This document shows, one piece after another, positions 1-6,246 of a stretch of 11,453 bases of DNA. The DNA lies in the NCBI GenBank assembly GCA_003552885.1, contig PUPA01000194.1, forward strand, positions 1 through 11,453, read 5' to 3'. Origin of the DNA: Natrialbaceae archaeon (GTDB taxonomy: Archaea; Halobacteriota; Halobacteria; Halobacteriales; Natrialbaceae). Below the pieces are notes generated by a model, which was given only the letters and a program-made list of their open reading frames with translations, ran no database searches and was not told the DNA's origin. Each line of letters starts with the position of its first letter. The first letter of the stretch is position 1. The position numbers and the translations under genes were made by a program.

Positions 1-871
1 AACGGTCCTGTTCGTCGAGGAACGCCCGCACCCGGTCCCCGGTCGGTGCGCTCCGTGCTCCCTCACCGTTCGCGGTCAGCGCGCCACAGGCGTTCGCGTA
101 CGCGAGTGCGTCCGTGAGCCCGGCTCCCTCGTGCCGGCGGGCGAGAAAGCCCGCGGCGAACGCGTCGCCGGCGCCGGTCGTGTCGACGGGATCGACGTCG
201 AAACCGGGGTGTGTGCGTCTTCCCGTCGCGTCGTGGAGCTCGGCCCCGTCCGCGCCGTATTTGACGACGACGAGGCTCCCGGCGACGGCGGCGGGGTCGA
301 GCAGCGCCTCGGCCTCACGGTCGGTCACGAAGATCGTGTCGGCGAGTGCGATCGTCGCGGTGTAGTCGCGTTCCCGGAGCCGGCGACCGGGATCGACGCT
401 CACCGGAACGCCGGCGTCGTCGGCTACGCGGGCGATCCGGGCGGCGGTCGCCGGACGCTGACCGGTCAGGTGGACGCGTTCGGCCGACCGGATCCGGTCT
501 GGATCGACGTCCGTCGGGCCGACCGCCTCGTTGACGCCGCCGGTGCCGAGCACCGCGACCTCGCCTGCGTCGTCGACGAGCAGGTACTTCACCGCCGTTT
601 CGGCGTCCGCGACCACCCGCAGCCCGTCGAGGGTGACCCCGTCGGCTTCGAGTTCGCGGCGTGCGAGCAGGCCGTTCTCGTCGTCGCCGACGCTCCCGAC
701 GAGGGCCGAATCGATCGCGAGCCGCGAGAGGGCGACGGCGACGTTGGCGGCGCTGCCCCCGCCGGACCGACGCTGGCTCCGGATCGTCGACTCGCCGTCC
801 GGCTCGGGGAGCCGGTCGACCCGGAGGGTCACGTCCCAGTTTACGTGGCCGGCAGTGAGGATCGTCGACAT
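1..871 (-). CDS. PfkB-family carbohydrate/nucleoside kinase, 3' end outside window
   Basis: This gene encodes a ribokinase-like ATP-dependent kinase of the PfkB family, which phosphorylates a sugar or nucleoside in the cytoplasm. The visible 290 residues start MSTILTAGHVNWDVTL. An N-terminal substrate-binding motif GGGSAANVA lies at residues 37-45. The PfkB signature 2, DTTGAGDAF, is at 230-238; it forms the anion hole, and Asp236 is the expected catalytic base. The reading frame is still open at base 1, so a short C-terminal part is missing; family members are usually 290-320 residues. The ATG at 871 is chosen because a TATA-like element lies about 30-38 bases upstream and the protein begins with the standard first beta strand. 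The substrate cannot be read from sequence. Ribose, ribose-1-phosphate, a nucleoside, fructose or 2-keto-3-deoxygluconate are all possible. The nearby deoC gene weakly favours pentose or nucleoside metabolism. Confidence 0.9.
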   Translation of the reverse strand, partial: MSTILTAGHVNWDVTLRVDRLPEPDGESTIRSQRRSGGGSAANVAVALSRLAIDSALVGSVGDDENGLLARRELEADGVTLDGLRVVADAETAVKYLLVDDAGEVAVLGTGGVNEAVGPTDVDPDRIRSAERVHLTGQRPATAARIARVADDAGVPVSVDPGRRLRERDYTATIALADTIFVTDREAEALLDPAAVAGSLVVVKYGADGAELHDATGRRTHPGFDVDPVDTTGAGDAFAAGFLARRHEGAGLTDALAYANACGALTANGEGARSAPTGDRVRAFLDEQDR

Positions 872-1126
872 CTCCGATCGACCGACGCGAGGACGCCCCG
901 GCTAAAAACGTTGGCGCCGGGAGACCGGACCCCGTCCTCGGGTAAACCGGTGATTGCTGCCGACCAGTCTGTTAAACCAACGACATACTTATTATTCGAC
1001 GGTAGTTAGCCACGGATGGCGGGGGATGGCACGACGTCTGTTCGCTGCCCACCACCACCACCCCGCCCGATCACCACGGGGGATGTGCCGTCTCGGCGTC
1101 GCCGGCCACACCCCTTCGCATACACC
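872..1126. other. 255-base intergenic region between kinase and DUF63 genes
   Basis: The gap holds the kinase promoter near its left end. An AT-rich stretch at about 971-1008 (GTTAAACCA, TACTTATTATT) is not explained by any gene. On the plus strand this stretch looks like a promoter followed by CGACGGTAG and an ATG at 1016. The frame from that ATG runs antisense through the DUF63 gene with atypical composition, so I do not call a gene. A CCACCACCACCACC run lies at about 1047-1062. No tRNA or other RNA gene is recognisable. Confidence 0.5.
902..909 (-). promoter_or_regulatory. TATA-like box of the PfkB kinase gene
   Basis: On the minus strand the sequence reads GTTTTTAGC, an A/T run in a GC-rich setting. 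It lies about 31-38 bases upstream of the ATG at 871. Transcription would then start only a few bases before the start codon, as is common in haloarchaea. This is inferred from position and composition only. Confidence 0.45.
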
Positions 1127-1948
1127 TCAGGTGACGACGAACAACAACACGTTGTGCGTTCCCGGTCCGAGCCCGACGGCGACGACGAGCCCCAGCGCCA
1201 GCCGGCCGCGTCTGGGCGCCTCGCGGACGAACTCGGCGAACAGGCCGACGATCGCGACCGACAGCAACAGCTTCACCAGGACGAACAGCCAGCCGGCCCC
1301 GAGATACTCCGCCGTCGGCAGGGTGGCGCCGGTCTCGAGGATTACTTGCGAGAGTGGGACCTCCTCGCCGGCACCGAGGACGTCGTAGCCGATGGCAGTC
1401 GAGACGCCGTCGAGCACCTGGGAGAAGACGACGAGCACGCCGGTGGCGCCCGTCGCCGTGGCGACCTGGGTGAACCAGAGGCTCAGGGCGATCCAGGCGA
1501 CCGCGGTGACGACCCCGGCGACGATCACCGAGATCACCGGCCAGAACGGCTGAAACGTCCCCAGATCCCAGCCCAGGAGGACGGCAAACGACGCGAAGAC
1601 GGCGAAAAATCCGGTTCCCGACACGCCGACGAACCACTCGATAGAGCGCTGGAGGCCGGCCGCATAGAGGACGCTCCCGAGGATCCAGACGGCGCCGGCG
1701 ACGGTCGCGGTGGTCGCGTACACCGCCGGCGCCGAGAAGAGTGTCTCTACCAGCGGCGGGAACGCGTCGATCTTGTAGAGGACGTGCAACGCGGACCCGA
1801 GCATCATCCACGGGACGAACGAGACGATCGTCTCGTCGGTGACCGGCGGCTCGAGCAACCAGAGCACCGCCACCACACCGACCAGGGCCACCGCCAGGGG
1901 GACGAACAGGTACCACGGCGGCAACACGAACGTCTCCGGAACGACCAT
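1127..1948 (-). CDS. DUF63 family integral membrane protein
   Basis: This gene encodes a 273-residue polytopic membrane protein of the archaeal DUF63 family, whose function is unknown. About seven to eight hydrophobic segments are visible, near residues 13-32, 43-58, 73-98, 111-128, 137-160, 165-178, 217-238 and 249-272. Two conserved-looking motifs support the family call: SQVLDGVSTAIGYD at 176-189, where the Gln-Leu-Asp lies within a helix, and GLGPGTHN at 259-266 near the C-terminus. The length is usual for the family. The ATG at 1948 is preferred over farther upstream starts because it begins a short amphipathic lead-in to the first helix and has a TATA-like element about 25 bases upstream. 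The gene is followed by the kinase gene on the same strand across a 255-base gap with its own promoter, so an operon is unlikely. It is divergent from deoC. Confidence 0.88.
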   Translation of the reverse strand: MVVPETFVLPPWYLFVPLAVALVGVVAVLWLLEPPVTDETIVSFVPWMMLGSALHVLYKIDAFPPLVETLFSAPAVYATTATVAGAVWILGSVLYAAGLQRSIEWFVGVSGTGFFAVFASFAVLLGWDLGTFQPFWPVISVIVAGVVTAVAWIALSLWFTQVATATGATGVLVVFSQVLDGVSTAIGYDVLGAGEEVPLSQVILETGATLPTAEYLGAGWLFVLVKLLLSVAIVGLFAEFVREAPRRGRLALGLVVAVGLGPGTHNVLLFVVT

Positions 1949-1970
1949 AGCTACACGTGGTACGTGGAGG

Positions 1971-1977
1971 TAACAAA
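1971..1977 (-). promoter_or_regulatory. TATA-like box of the DUF63 gene
   Basis: The minus strand reads CTGTTTGTTA here, centred about 26 bases upstream of the ATG at 1948. That spacing suits a leaderless haloarchaeal transcript. The match to a TATA consensus is weak. Confidence 0.35.
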
Positions 1978-2061
1978 CAGTTTCCGGTTCCGCCCGGTTC
2001 GCGTGAGCGGGGTGTGTCGGCCGTCGCCCGCCGCTCGCGCCGACGCGGGCCGGAACGGACC

Positions 2062-2080
2062 GCTTTTCATCCCGCGGTGA
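2062..2080 (+). promoter_or_regulatory. deoC promoter element and possible ribosome-binding site
   Basis: GCTTTTCAT at 2062-2070 lies about 25-30 bases before the deoC ATG and can serve as a TATA-like box. GGTGA at 2076-2080 matches part of the anti-Shine-Dalgarno complement with 11 bases to the ATG. The two readings (leaderless start, or a short leader with Shine-Dalgarno) cannot both be primary, and sequence alone does not decide. Confidence 0.35.
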
Positions 2081-2091
2081 GTGAGTCGGGT

Positions 2092-2727
2092 ATGGACCGA
2101 GCCGCGCTCGCCCCGCTCGTCGACCACACCACACTTGGTCCCGCGACGACGCCGACGGACGTCGACCGCGTCCTCGCCGAAGCGACGGAGTACGGGACGA
2201 ACGTCTGCATCCCACCTTGCTATCTCGAGCGGGCCGCTCACTTCCCGTCCGACCTGACCGTGGCGACGGTCGTCGGCTTTCCTCACGGACACCACGACCG
2301 GGAGGTCAAACGGGAGGAGGCCGTCCGCGCCTGGAAGGCCGGGGCGGACGAGCTCGACGTCGTCCTCAACGTCGGCCGGCTGAAAGCCGGCGAGGACGAC
2401 GCCGTCGCCGACGAGCTCGGCGAGATCGTCGCCGCGGTGCCAGTCCCGGTGAAGGTGATCCTCGAGACGGCGCTGTTGACCGAGGCGGAGAAACGCCGGG
2501 CCTGTGAGGCGGCCGTCGCGGCCGACGCCGCGATGGTCAAGACCTCGACTGGCTTCGCAGGCGGCGGCGCGACCGTCGCCGACGTCGAGCTGTTGGGTCG
2601 GTACCTCCCGGTGAAAGCCAGCGGGGGGATCGGGAGCTACGAGGAGGCGATGGCCGTGATCGACACCGGTGCCGACCGGATCGGAACCTCGAGCGGCGTC
2701 GAAATCCTCGACGGCGCACCGGAGTGA
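2092..2727 (+). CDS. deoC: Deoxyribose-phosphate aldolase
   Basis: DeoC cleaves 2-deoxy-D-ribose 5-phosphate into glyceraldehyde 3-phosphate and acetaldehyde in the cytoplasm, a late step of deoxynucleoside breakdown. The 211-residue protein carries the full class I aldolase active site. The Schiff-base lysine is Lys150 in MVKTSTGF, the second lysine is Lys175 in VKASGGI, and the catalytic aspartate is Asp89 in DELDVVLNVG. The start motif LVDHTTLGP at 9-17 and the phosphate-binding loop near GTSSG (198-202) also fit the family. The length is typical of archaeal DeoC. The ATG at 2092 is chosen because the family N-terminus begins about here; the open frame extends farther upstream only into non-homologous, Arg-rich sequence. 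It is divergent from DUF63 and convergent, 31 bases apart, with the K+ channel gene, so it is probably transcribed alone. Confidence 0.97.
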   Translation: MDRAALAPLVDHTTLGPATTPTDVDRVLAEATEYGTNVCIPPCYLERAAHFPSDLTVATVVGFPHGHHDREVKREEAVRAWKAGADELDVVLNVGRLKAGEDDAVADELGEIVAAVPVPVKVILETALLTEAEKRRACEAAVAADAAMVKTSTGFAGGGATVADVELLGRYLPVKASGGIGSYEEAMAVIDTGADRIGTSSGVEILDGAPE

Positions 2728-2758
2728 GTCACGGACGCGGCGACCGCGGGGCGAGGGC

Positions 2759-3943
2759 TCACCCCGTCTCGTTCAGGACGCGTTCGATCAGCGTCGTGTC
2801 GTCCCCACCGAGGGCCGAGCGGACGAGCAGGATTCCACCGAGCACGGCGGGGCTGAGTACCGTGTCGGCGCCCGCTCGCTCGAGCTTTCGGACGTTCTCG
2901 TGGTCGGTCGCCGCGGCGACGATGGTAGCTTCCGGGCGCAGCTCCCGCGCGGTGAGGATCGCCAGCGCGTCCTGGGCGTCGTCGTTTGTCGCCACGAGGA
3001 TCGCCCGGGCGCGACCGATCTTCACCCGCCGGAGCGGCTCCTCGTCGCTCGGCTGGGCGGCGAGCGCGAGGATGCCACGGTCGGTGAGGGTCTCGATGCG
3101 GTCGCGGTCGCGCGCGACGACGGCGAAGCGCACGCCCGCGTCGACCAGCTCGTCTACGATCGGTTCGGTCAGCTCCCCGTAGCCGAGCACGAGGACGTGG
3201 TTGTCGAGGGATTCGAACTGTGAGTATGTCATCTTTCCGAGTGTTTTACTGATCCGTGCCTGGATCACCGGCCCGACGAGCGCCCCGATCGCGATACCGA
3301 AGCTGGCGACGCCGAGGACGACGACGGACATGGTGAACAACATCGCCTGCTCCGTCTCGGGGCCGATGTCGCCGTAGCCGACGGTACTAGACGTGATGAG
3401 GGTGAAATAGAAGGCTTCGAGCACCGAGTCGATGCCGTCGAACTCCTCTCTGAGCGCGAACGCGCCGAGGGTGCCGTACGCCTGGACGCCGACGAGTGCA
3501 CCCCCGGCGGCGAGCTGGGTCGTCGTCAGCGAGAGCGAGCTGTCGAACCGCGATCGGGTGAGCACCAGCACCGGCAGGGAGACGAGCGAGAGGACGATCA
3601 GCGGCACGGAGTACGGACTCCCCTGGAGGACGCCCTGGATCGCCGTGGCCGGCAACAACACCACGGACGCGTACCAGCCGGCACGCAGCCCCTGTCGGAG
3701 CATGAGCGCGCTGCCGAGCATGAGAAACCCCGTGAGCGCTCCAGTGAACCCCACCGCCTGCTGGACGCCGCTGGGGACGTAGGGGGCGAACGGGCCGAAG
3801 TCGGCGGCCTCCTGGTCGATGTTGACGAGCCCGGTCGCGACCGAGAGCAAGGCGACGAGTATCACGACGAAGGTGACCGCCCGCGTCGTCACGACCCACC
3901 GCCAGTCCTCCGGGAGCCGGTCTGCGACCCGATCGGCGACCAT
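2759..3943 (-). CDS. Potassium channel protein with RCK/TrkA N-terminal domain
   Basis: This gene encodes a K+ channel with a cytoplasmic ligand-binding lobe. The first 130 residues hold about four hydrophobic segments (near 20-42, 63-83, 90-107, 112-130). A typical pore module follows: an outer helix at about 143-165, a pore loop with selectivity filter TVGYGD at 187-192, and an inner helix at about 199-225. From about 248 the protein has a Rossmann-type RCK N-lobe. Its nucleotide loop reads GYGELT (254-259), with Thr in place of the third Gly, and LVATNDDAQDAL follows at 316-327. The chain ends at 394, just after the N-lobe, so no RCK C-lobe (TrkA_C) is present. The ATG at 3943 has a TATA-like box about 28 bases upstream. 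The gene is convergent with deoC and divergent from arfC. K+ handling suits a salt-in haloarchaeon; the gating ligand is unknown. Confidence 0.93.
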   Translation of the reverse strand: MVADRVADRLPEDWRWVVTTRAVTFVVILVALLSVATGLVNIDQEAADFGPFAPYVPSGVQQAVGFTGALTGFLMLGSALMLRQGLRAGWYASVVLLPATAIQGVLQGSPYSVPLIVLSLVSLPVLVLTRSRFDSSLSLTTTQLAAGGALVGVQAYGTLGAFALREEFDGIDSVLEAFYFTLITSSTVGYGDIGPETEQAMLFTMSVVVLGVASFGIAIGALVGPVIQARISKTLGKMTYSQFESLDNHVLVLGYGELTEPIVDELVDAGVRFAVVARDRDRIETLTDRGILALAAQPSDEEPLRRVKIGRARAILVATNDDAQDALAILTARELRPEATIVAAATDHENVRKLERAGADTVLSPAVLGGILLVRSALGGDDTTLIERVLNETG

Positions 3944-3967
3944 ACCCCCAGTGGGCAGCCGGCGGCG

Positions 3968-3975
3968 CTAAAGCC
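3968..3975 (-). promoter_or_regulatory. TATA-like box of the K+ channel gene
   Basis: The minus strand reads GGCTTTAGCG, centred about 28 bases before the ATG at 3943. This is a good fit to a leaderless haloarchaeal promoter. Confidence 0.5.
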
Positions 3976-4052
3976 CTTCGAACGCCACGGATTCCGCCGT
4001 TTCTCCGCGTTCGTCGGCGAACCACCTCGACTCGGGAGCCGGTGGGCTGCCA

Positions 4053-4063
4053 AATCCTATTAC
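4053..4063 (+). promoter_or_regulatory. TATA-like box of arfC
   Basis: AATCCTATTAC is a short A/T-rich patch about 22-32 bases upstream of the ATG at 4085. It is positioned as a TATA box for a leaderless transcript. Confidence 0.45.
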
Positions 4064-4084
4064 CCCGGGACCCCCAGCGGCGGT

Positions 4085-4786
4085 ATGGACGTCCTCGTCA
4101 ACGCGGCGATGAGCGCGGACGGCAAGCTCTCGACCGTCCGGCGAGAGCAGGTCGCGATCAGCGGTCCAGACGACTTCGCCCGCGTCGACCGGTTGCGGGC
4201 GGGAAGCGACGCCGTCGCCGTCGGCGTCGGCACCGTCCTGGCGGACGATCCGCGCCTGACGGTGAAAGACGCCGCCCTCGTCGAGCGTCGACGGGAGGGA
4301 GGCGAGCCGGCCCAGCCGATGCGGGTCGTCGCCGACTCCCGGGCCCGGACGCCGCCGGACGCCCGGGTGCTCGACGACGACGCGCCCACGTACCTGCTCG
4401 TGAGCGAGGCCGCCGACCCCGACCGGCTCGGGGCGCTCCGTCGTCCGGGCGTCGAGGTCGCCGCGGTCGGCGAGGAGCGCGTCGCCCTCGAACGGGCACT
4501 CGTGGCGCTCGCCGACGCGGGGGTGGCGAGCCTGCTGGTCGAAGGTGGGGGTGAACTCGTCTTCTCGTTTCTCGAGGCGGGCCTGGTCGATCGGCTCTCG
4601 ACGTTCGTCGGCCCGCAGGTCATCGGCGGGCGGGACGCGCCGACGCTCGCCGACGGCGACGGCTTCCTAGAGCGGTTTCCCGCGCTCGAACTCGTCGACG
4701 TGGACAGGCTGGACGGCGGCGTCGTCCTCCACTGGCGGGTCGACGACGGGCCGGAGGGCGGCCATCGACCGGCGAAAGAGGGGTAG
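4085..4786 (+). CDS. arfC: 2,5-diamino-6-(ribosylamino)-4(3H)-pyrimidinone 5'-phosphate reductase
   Basis: This gene encodes the archaeal/fungal-type riboflavin-pathway reductase (RIB7 or RibD C-terminal family). It reduces the ribosyl side chain of the diaminopyrimidinone phosphate to ribityl with NAD(P)H. The 233-residue protein has the family blocks in order: NAAMSADGKLS at 6-16; ISGPDDFARVDRLRAGSDAV at 25-44; VGVGTVLADDPRLTV at 46-60, with a glycine-rich nucleotide and substrate region; LLVEGGGELVFSFL at 150-163; and GLVDRLSTFVGPQVIGG at 166-182. There is no deaminase domain, as expected for the archaeal enzyme in contrast to bacterial RibD. The ATG at 4085 starts the first beta strand directly and lies about 27 bases after a TATA-like patch. 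It is divergent from the channel gene; 95 bases separate it from znuA, which has its own promoter. Riboflavin supply is its only evident role. Confidence 0.95.
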   Translation: MDVLVNAAMSADGKLSTVRREQVAISGPDDFARVDRLRAGSDAVAVGVGTVLADDPRLTVKDAALVERRREGGEPAQPMRVVADSRARTPPDARVLDDDAPTYLLVSEAADPDRLGALRRPGVEVAAVGEERVALERALVALADAGVASLLVEGGGELVFSFLEAGLVDRLSTFVGPQVIGGRDAPTLADGDGFLERFPALELVDVDRLDGGVVLHWRVDDGPEGGHRPAKEG

Positions 4787-4849
4787 CCGGCCGGGTCGGG
4801 CCCGCGGGATCCGGAGCCTGACGGCCCCGGGACTGACGGATATTCGATA

Positions 4850-4881
4850 GGTATAATACTTTCTACGGTAGCTATCATACC
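4850..4881 (+). promoter_or_regulatory. znuAB promoter with overlapping inverted repeat (candidate operator)
   Basis: TATAATAC at 4852-4859 lies about 23-30 bases before the znuA ATG (4882), a clear TATA box for a leaderless transcript. It is embedded in an imperfect inverted repeat: GGTATAATA at 4850-4858 and TATCATACC at 4873-4881, which pair at 8 of 9 positions across a 14-base spacer. CTACGGTAG, itself a short palindrome, sits in between at 4863-4871. A repressor bound here would cover both the TATA box and the transcription start. A metal-responsive regulator (DtxR/SirR-like or other) is an inference from the operon it controls. Confidence 0.55.
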
Positions 4882-6246
4882 ATGGCTCCACAGAGCCGGA
4901 GGTCCGTGCTCACGGCCGGCGCGTCGCTGGCGTTCGCCGGTCTCGCCGGCTGTCTCGACGAAGACGTCGGATCGGGCGAGCCGACGGTTTACGCGTCCTT
5001 CTACACGCTGGCGGAGTTCGCCCGGAACGTCGCCGGCGAGGGGTTCGCCGTCGAGAACGCCGTCCCGGCCGAGAGCCACGGCCACGGCTGGGAGCCACGC
5101 GCCGACCTCCTGCCGGAGATCCTCGACGCGGAGGCATTCGTCTACCTCGACGCCGACGGCTTCCAGCCGTGGGCTGAGGACGCCGCCCGCGAGATCGCGT
5201 CCGACTACGCCGACGAGGTGGCGCTGATCGACGCCCTCGCGGGGATCGACCCCCTCGCGTACGACGACGGTCACCACGAGAACGGGGACCACGATCACGA
5301 GAACGGGGATCACGAACACGGCACCGTCTCCGAACTCGAGGTAGTCGACCGGCGGAGTGGGGACGTCGTCGCCCACCATCACTTCGATCACTGGCACGGC
5401 GAGCTCCCGCCGGTCCCTCCGGGAGGCTCTCGACTGCTCGGCGTGCGGTTCGTCGACGGGAGCGGCGAGCCGTTCCCGCTCGAGGACGACTCCCCCTACC
5501 GTGGTTCCGCGCGGGTCGCCCCCGACGCGCCGGAGGCGGTCGAACTCGACGCCGACGGGTCGGACGTCCGGCTCGAAGGCGTCGAGGAGGGCCGGACGCT
5601 GCTCGTCTTCGGGCTCCGGGAGGAGGGGTCGGTCGTCTGGGAGAGCGAACCGATCGCGGTGGACGTCGAGGAGGTCGACGAGGGAGGGTCGAGAGACCAC
5701 GGGCTGGTCGACGTGAAGTTCTTCTCGGACCCCCTCTCGGCGACGACGGCGGTCCGGACCGTCCGGGACGGGTTGATCGAACTCGATCCCGAACGCGCCG
5801 ACCGGTACGAACGAAACGCCGCGGAGTACGTCGATCGCCTGGAGGGAGTCCACCGCCGGTTCGAGGAGCGCCTCGCCGACCGCGAGCACGACGTCGTCGT
5901 GCTGGCCGGCCACGACTCGTTCACCCACCTCGGGACGCGCCACGGCTTCGAGATCCACACGCCGGTCGGGCTCTCCCCGGACGACGAGCCCTCGAGCGCC
6001 GACATCGCCGCGGCCGTCGACCTCGTCGAAGAGCGAGGAATCGAGTACGTCCTCTACGATCCGTTCGACGGCGACCGTTACGCCGAAGCGATCGCCGAGG
6101 AGGCCGACGGCGACGTTGGGACGGCGATGGTGTCTGCCGCCGAGAGCTACCTCGAGGAGTGGCGCGAGGAGGGGTACGGCGACTACGTCGGCCAGCTGGA
6201 GGAGATCACCCTGCCGGCGTTCGCGAAGGCGCTGGGTGCGGGATGA
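4882..6246 (+). CDS. znuA: Metal ABC transporter substrate-binding lipoprotein, ZnuA-like (cluster 9 family)
   Basis: This is the extracellular binding protein of a Zn or Mn ABC importer. The N-terminus is a Tat signal with lipobox: RRSVLTAG at 6-13 and LAGC with acceptor Cys24. The N-lobe has VYASFYTLAEFARNVAG at 36-52 and SHGHGWEP at 65-72, where a first metal ligand (His66 or His68) is expected. A His/Asp/Glu-rich loop (residues 129-147) follows. Residues about 148-270 are an extra beta-rich domain with a cluster AHHHFDHWHG at 164-173. The C-lobe has GHDSFTHLGTRHGF at 343-356, with third ligand His344. The usual second-ligand motif DPHxW is DVKFF here (277-281). At 454 residues it is longer than the usual 300-350 because of the loop and insert. 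Its stop overlaps znuB by ATGA. Specificity, Zn or Mn, is uncertain. Confidence 0.9.
   Translation: MAPQSRRSVLTAGASLAFAGLAGCLDEDVGSGEPTVYASFYTLAEFARNVAGEGFAVENAVPAESHGHGWEPRADLLPEILDAEAFVYLDADGFQPWAEDAAREIASDYADEVALIDALAGIDPLAYDDGHHENGDHDHENGDHEHGTVSELEVVDRRSGDVVAHHHFDHWHGELPPVPPGGSRLLGVRFVDGSGEPFPLEDDSPYRGSARVAPDAPEAVELDADGSDVRLEGVEEGRTLLVFGLREEGSVVWESEPIAVDVEEVDEGGSRDHGLVDVKFFSDPLSATTAVRTVRDGLIELDPERADRYERNAAEYVDRLEGVHRRFEERLADREHDVVVLAGHDSFTHLGTRHGFEIHTPVGLSPDDEPSSADIAAAVDLVEERGIEYVLYDPFDGDRYAEAIAEEADGDVGTAMVSAAESYLEEWREEGYGDYVGQLEEITLPAFAKALGAG
5275..5316 (+). repeat. Two 21-base tandem units in the His-rich loop of znuA
   Basis: Units 5275-5295 and 5296-5316 match at 19 of 21 bases and encode HENGDHD and HENGDHE. 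A third partial unit may precede and follow them. Such in-frame tandem units in the His-rich loop probably arose by slippage and can change the number of metal-binding residues. Confidence 0.8.

Noticed and set aside
131..1009. Plus-strand frame of 292 codons opposite the kinase
   Set aside because: The minus strand holds both PfkB motifs in one frame; the plus frame has no recognisable domain.
1047..1062. CCACCACCACCACC run as a microsatellite or encoded His-tag-like peptide
   Set aside because: It is a short run in GC-rich intergenic DNA with no supported frame.
1016..2080. Plus-strand frame of 354 codons opposite the DUF63 gene
   Set aside because: It has a very Arg/Asp/His-rich, low-complexity composition typical of an antisense frame, while the minus strand encodes a clear polytopic membrane protein.
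3185..3205. Loss of the third Gly in the channel's nucleotide loop (GYGELT)
   Set aside because: MthK-type RCK domains also deviate here, so this is family variation rather than a defect.
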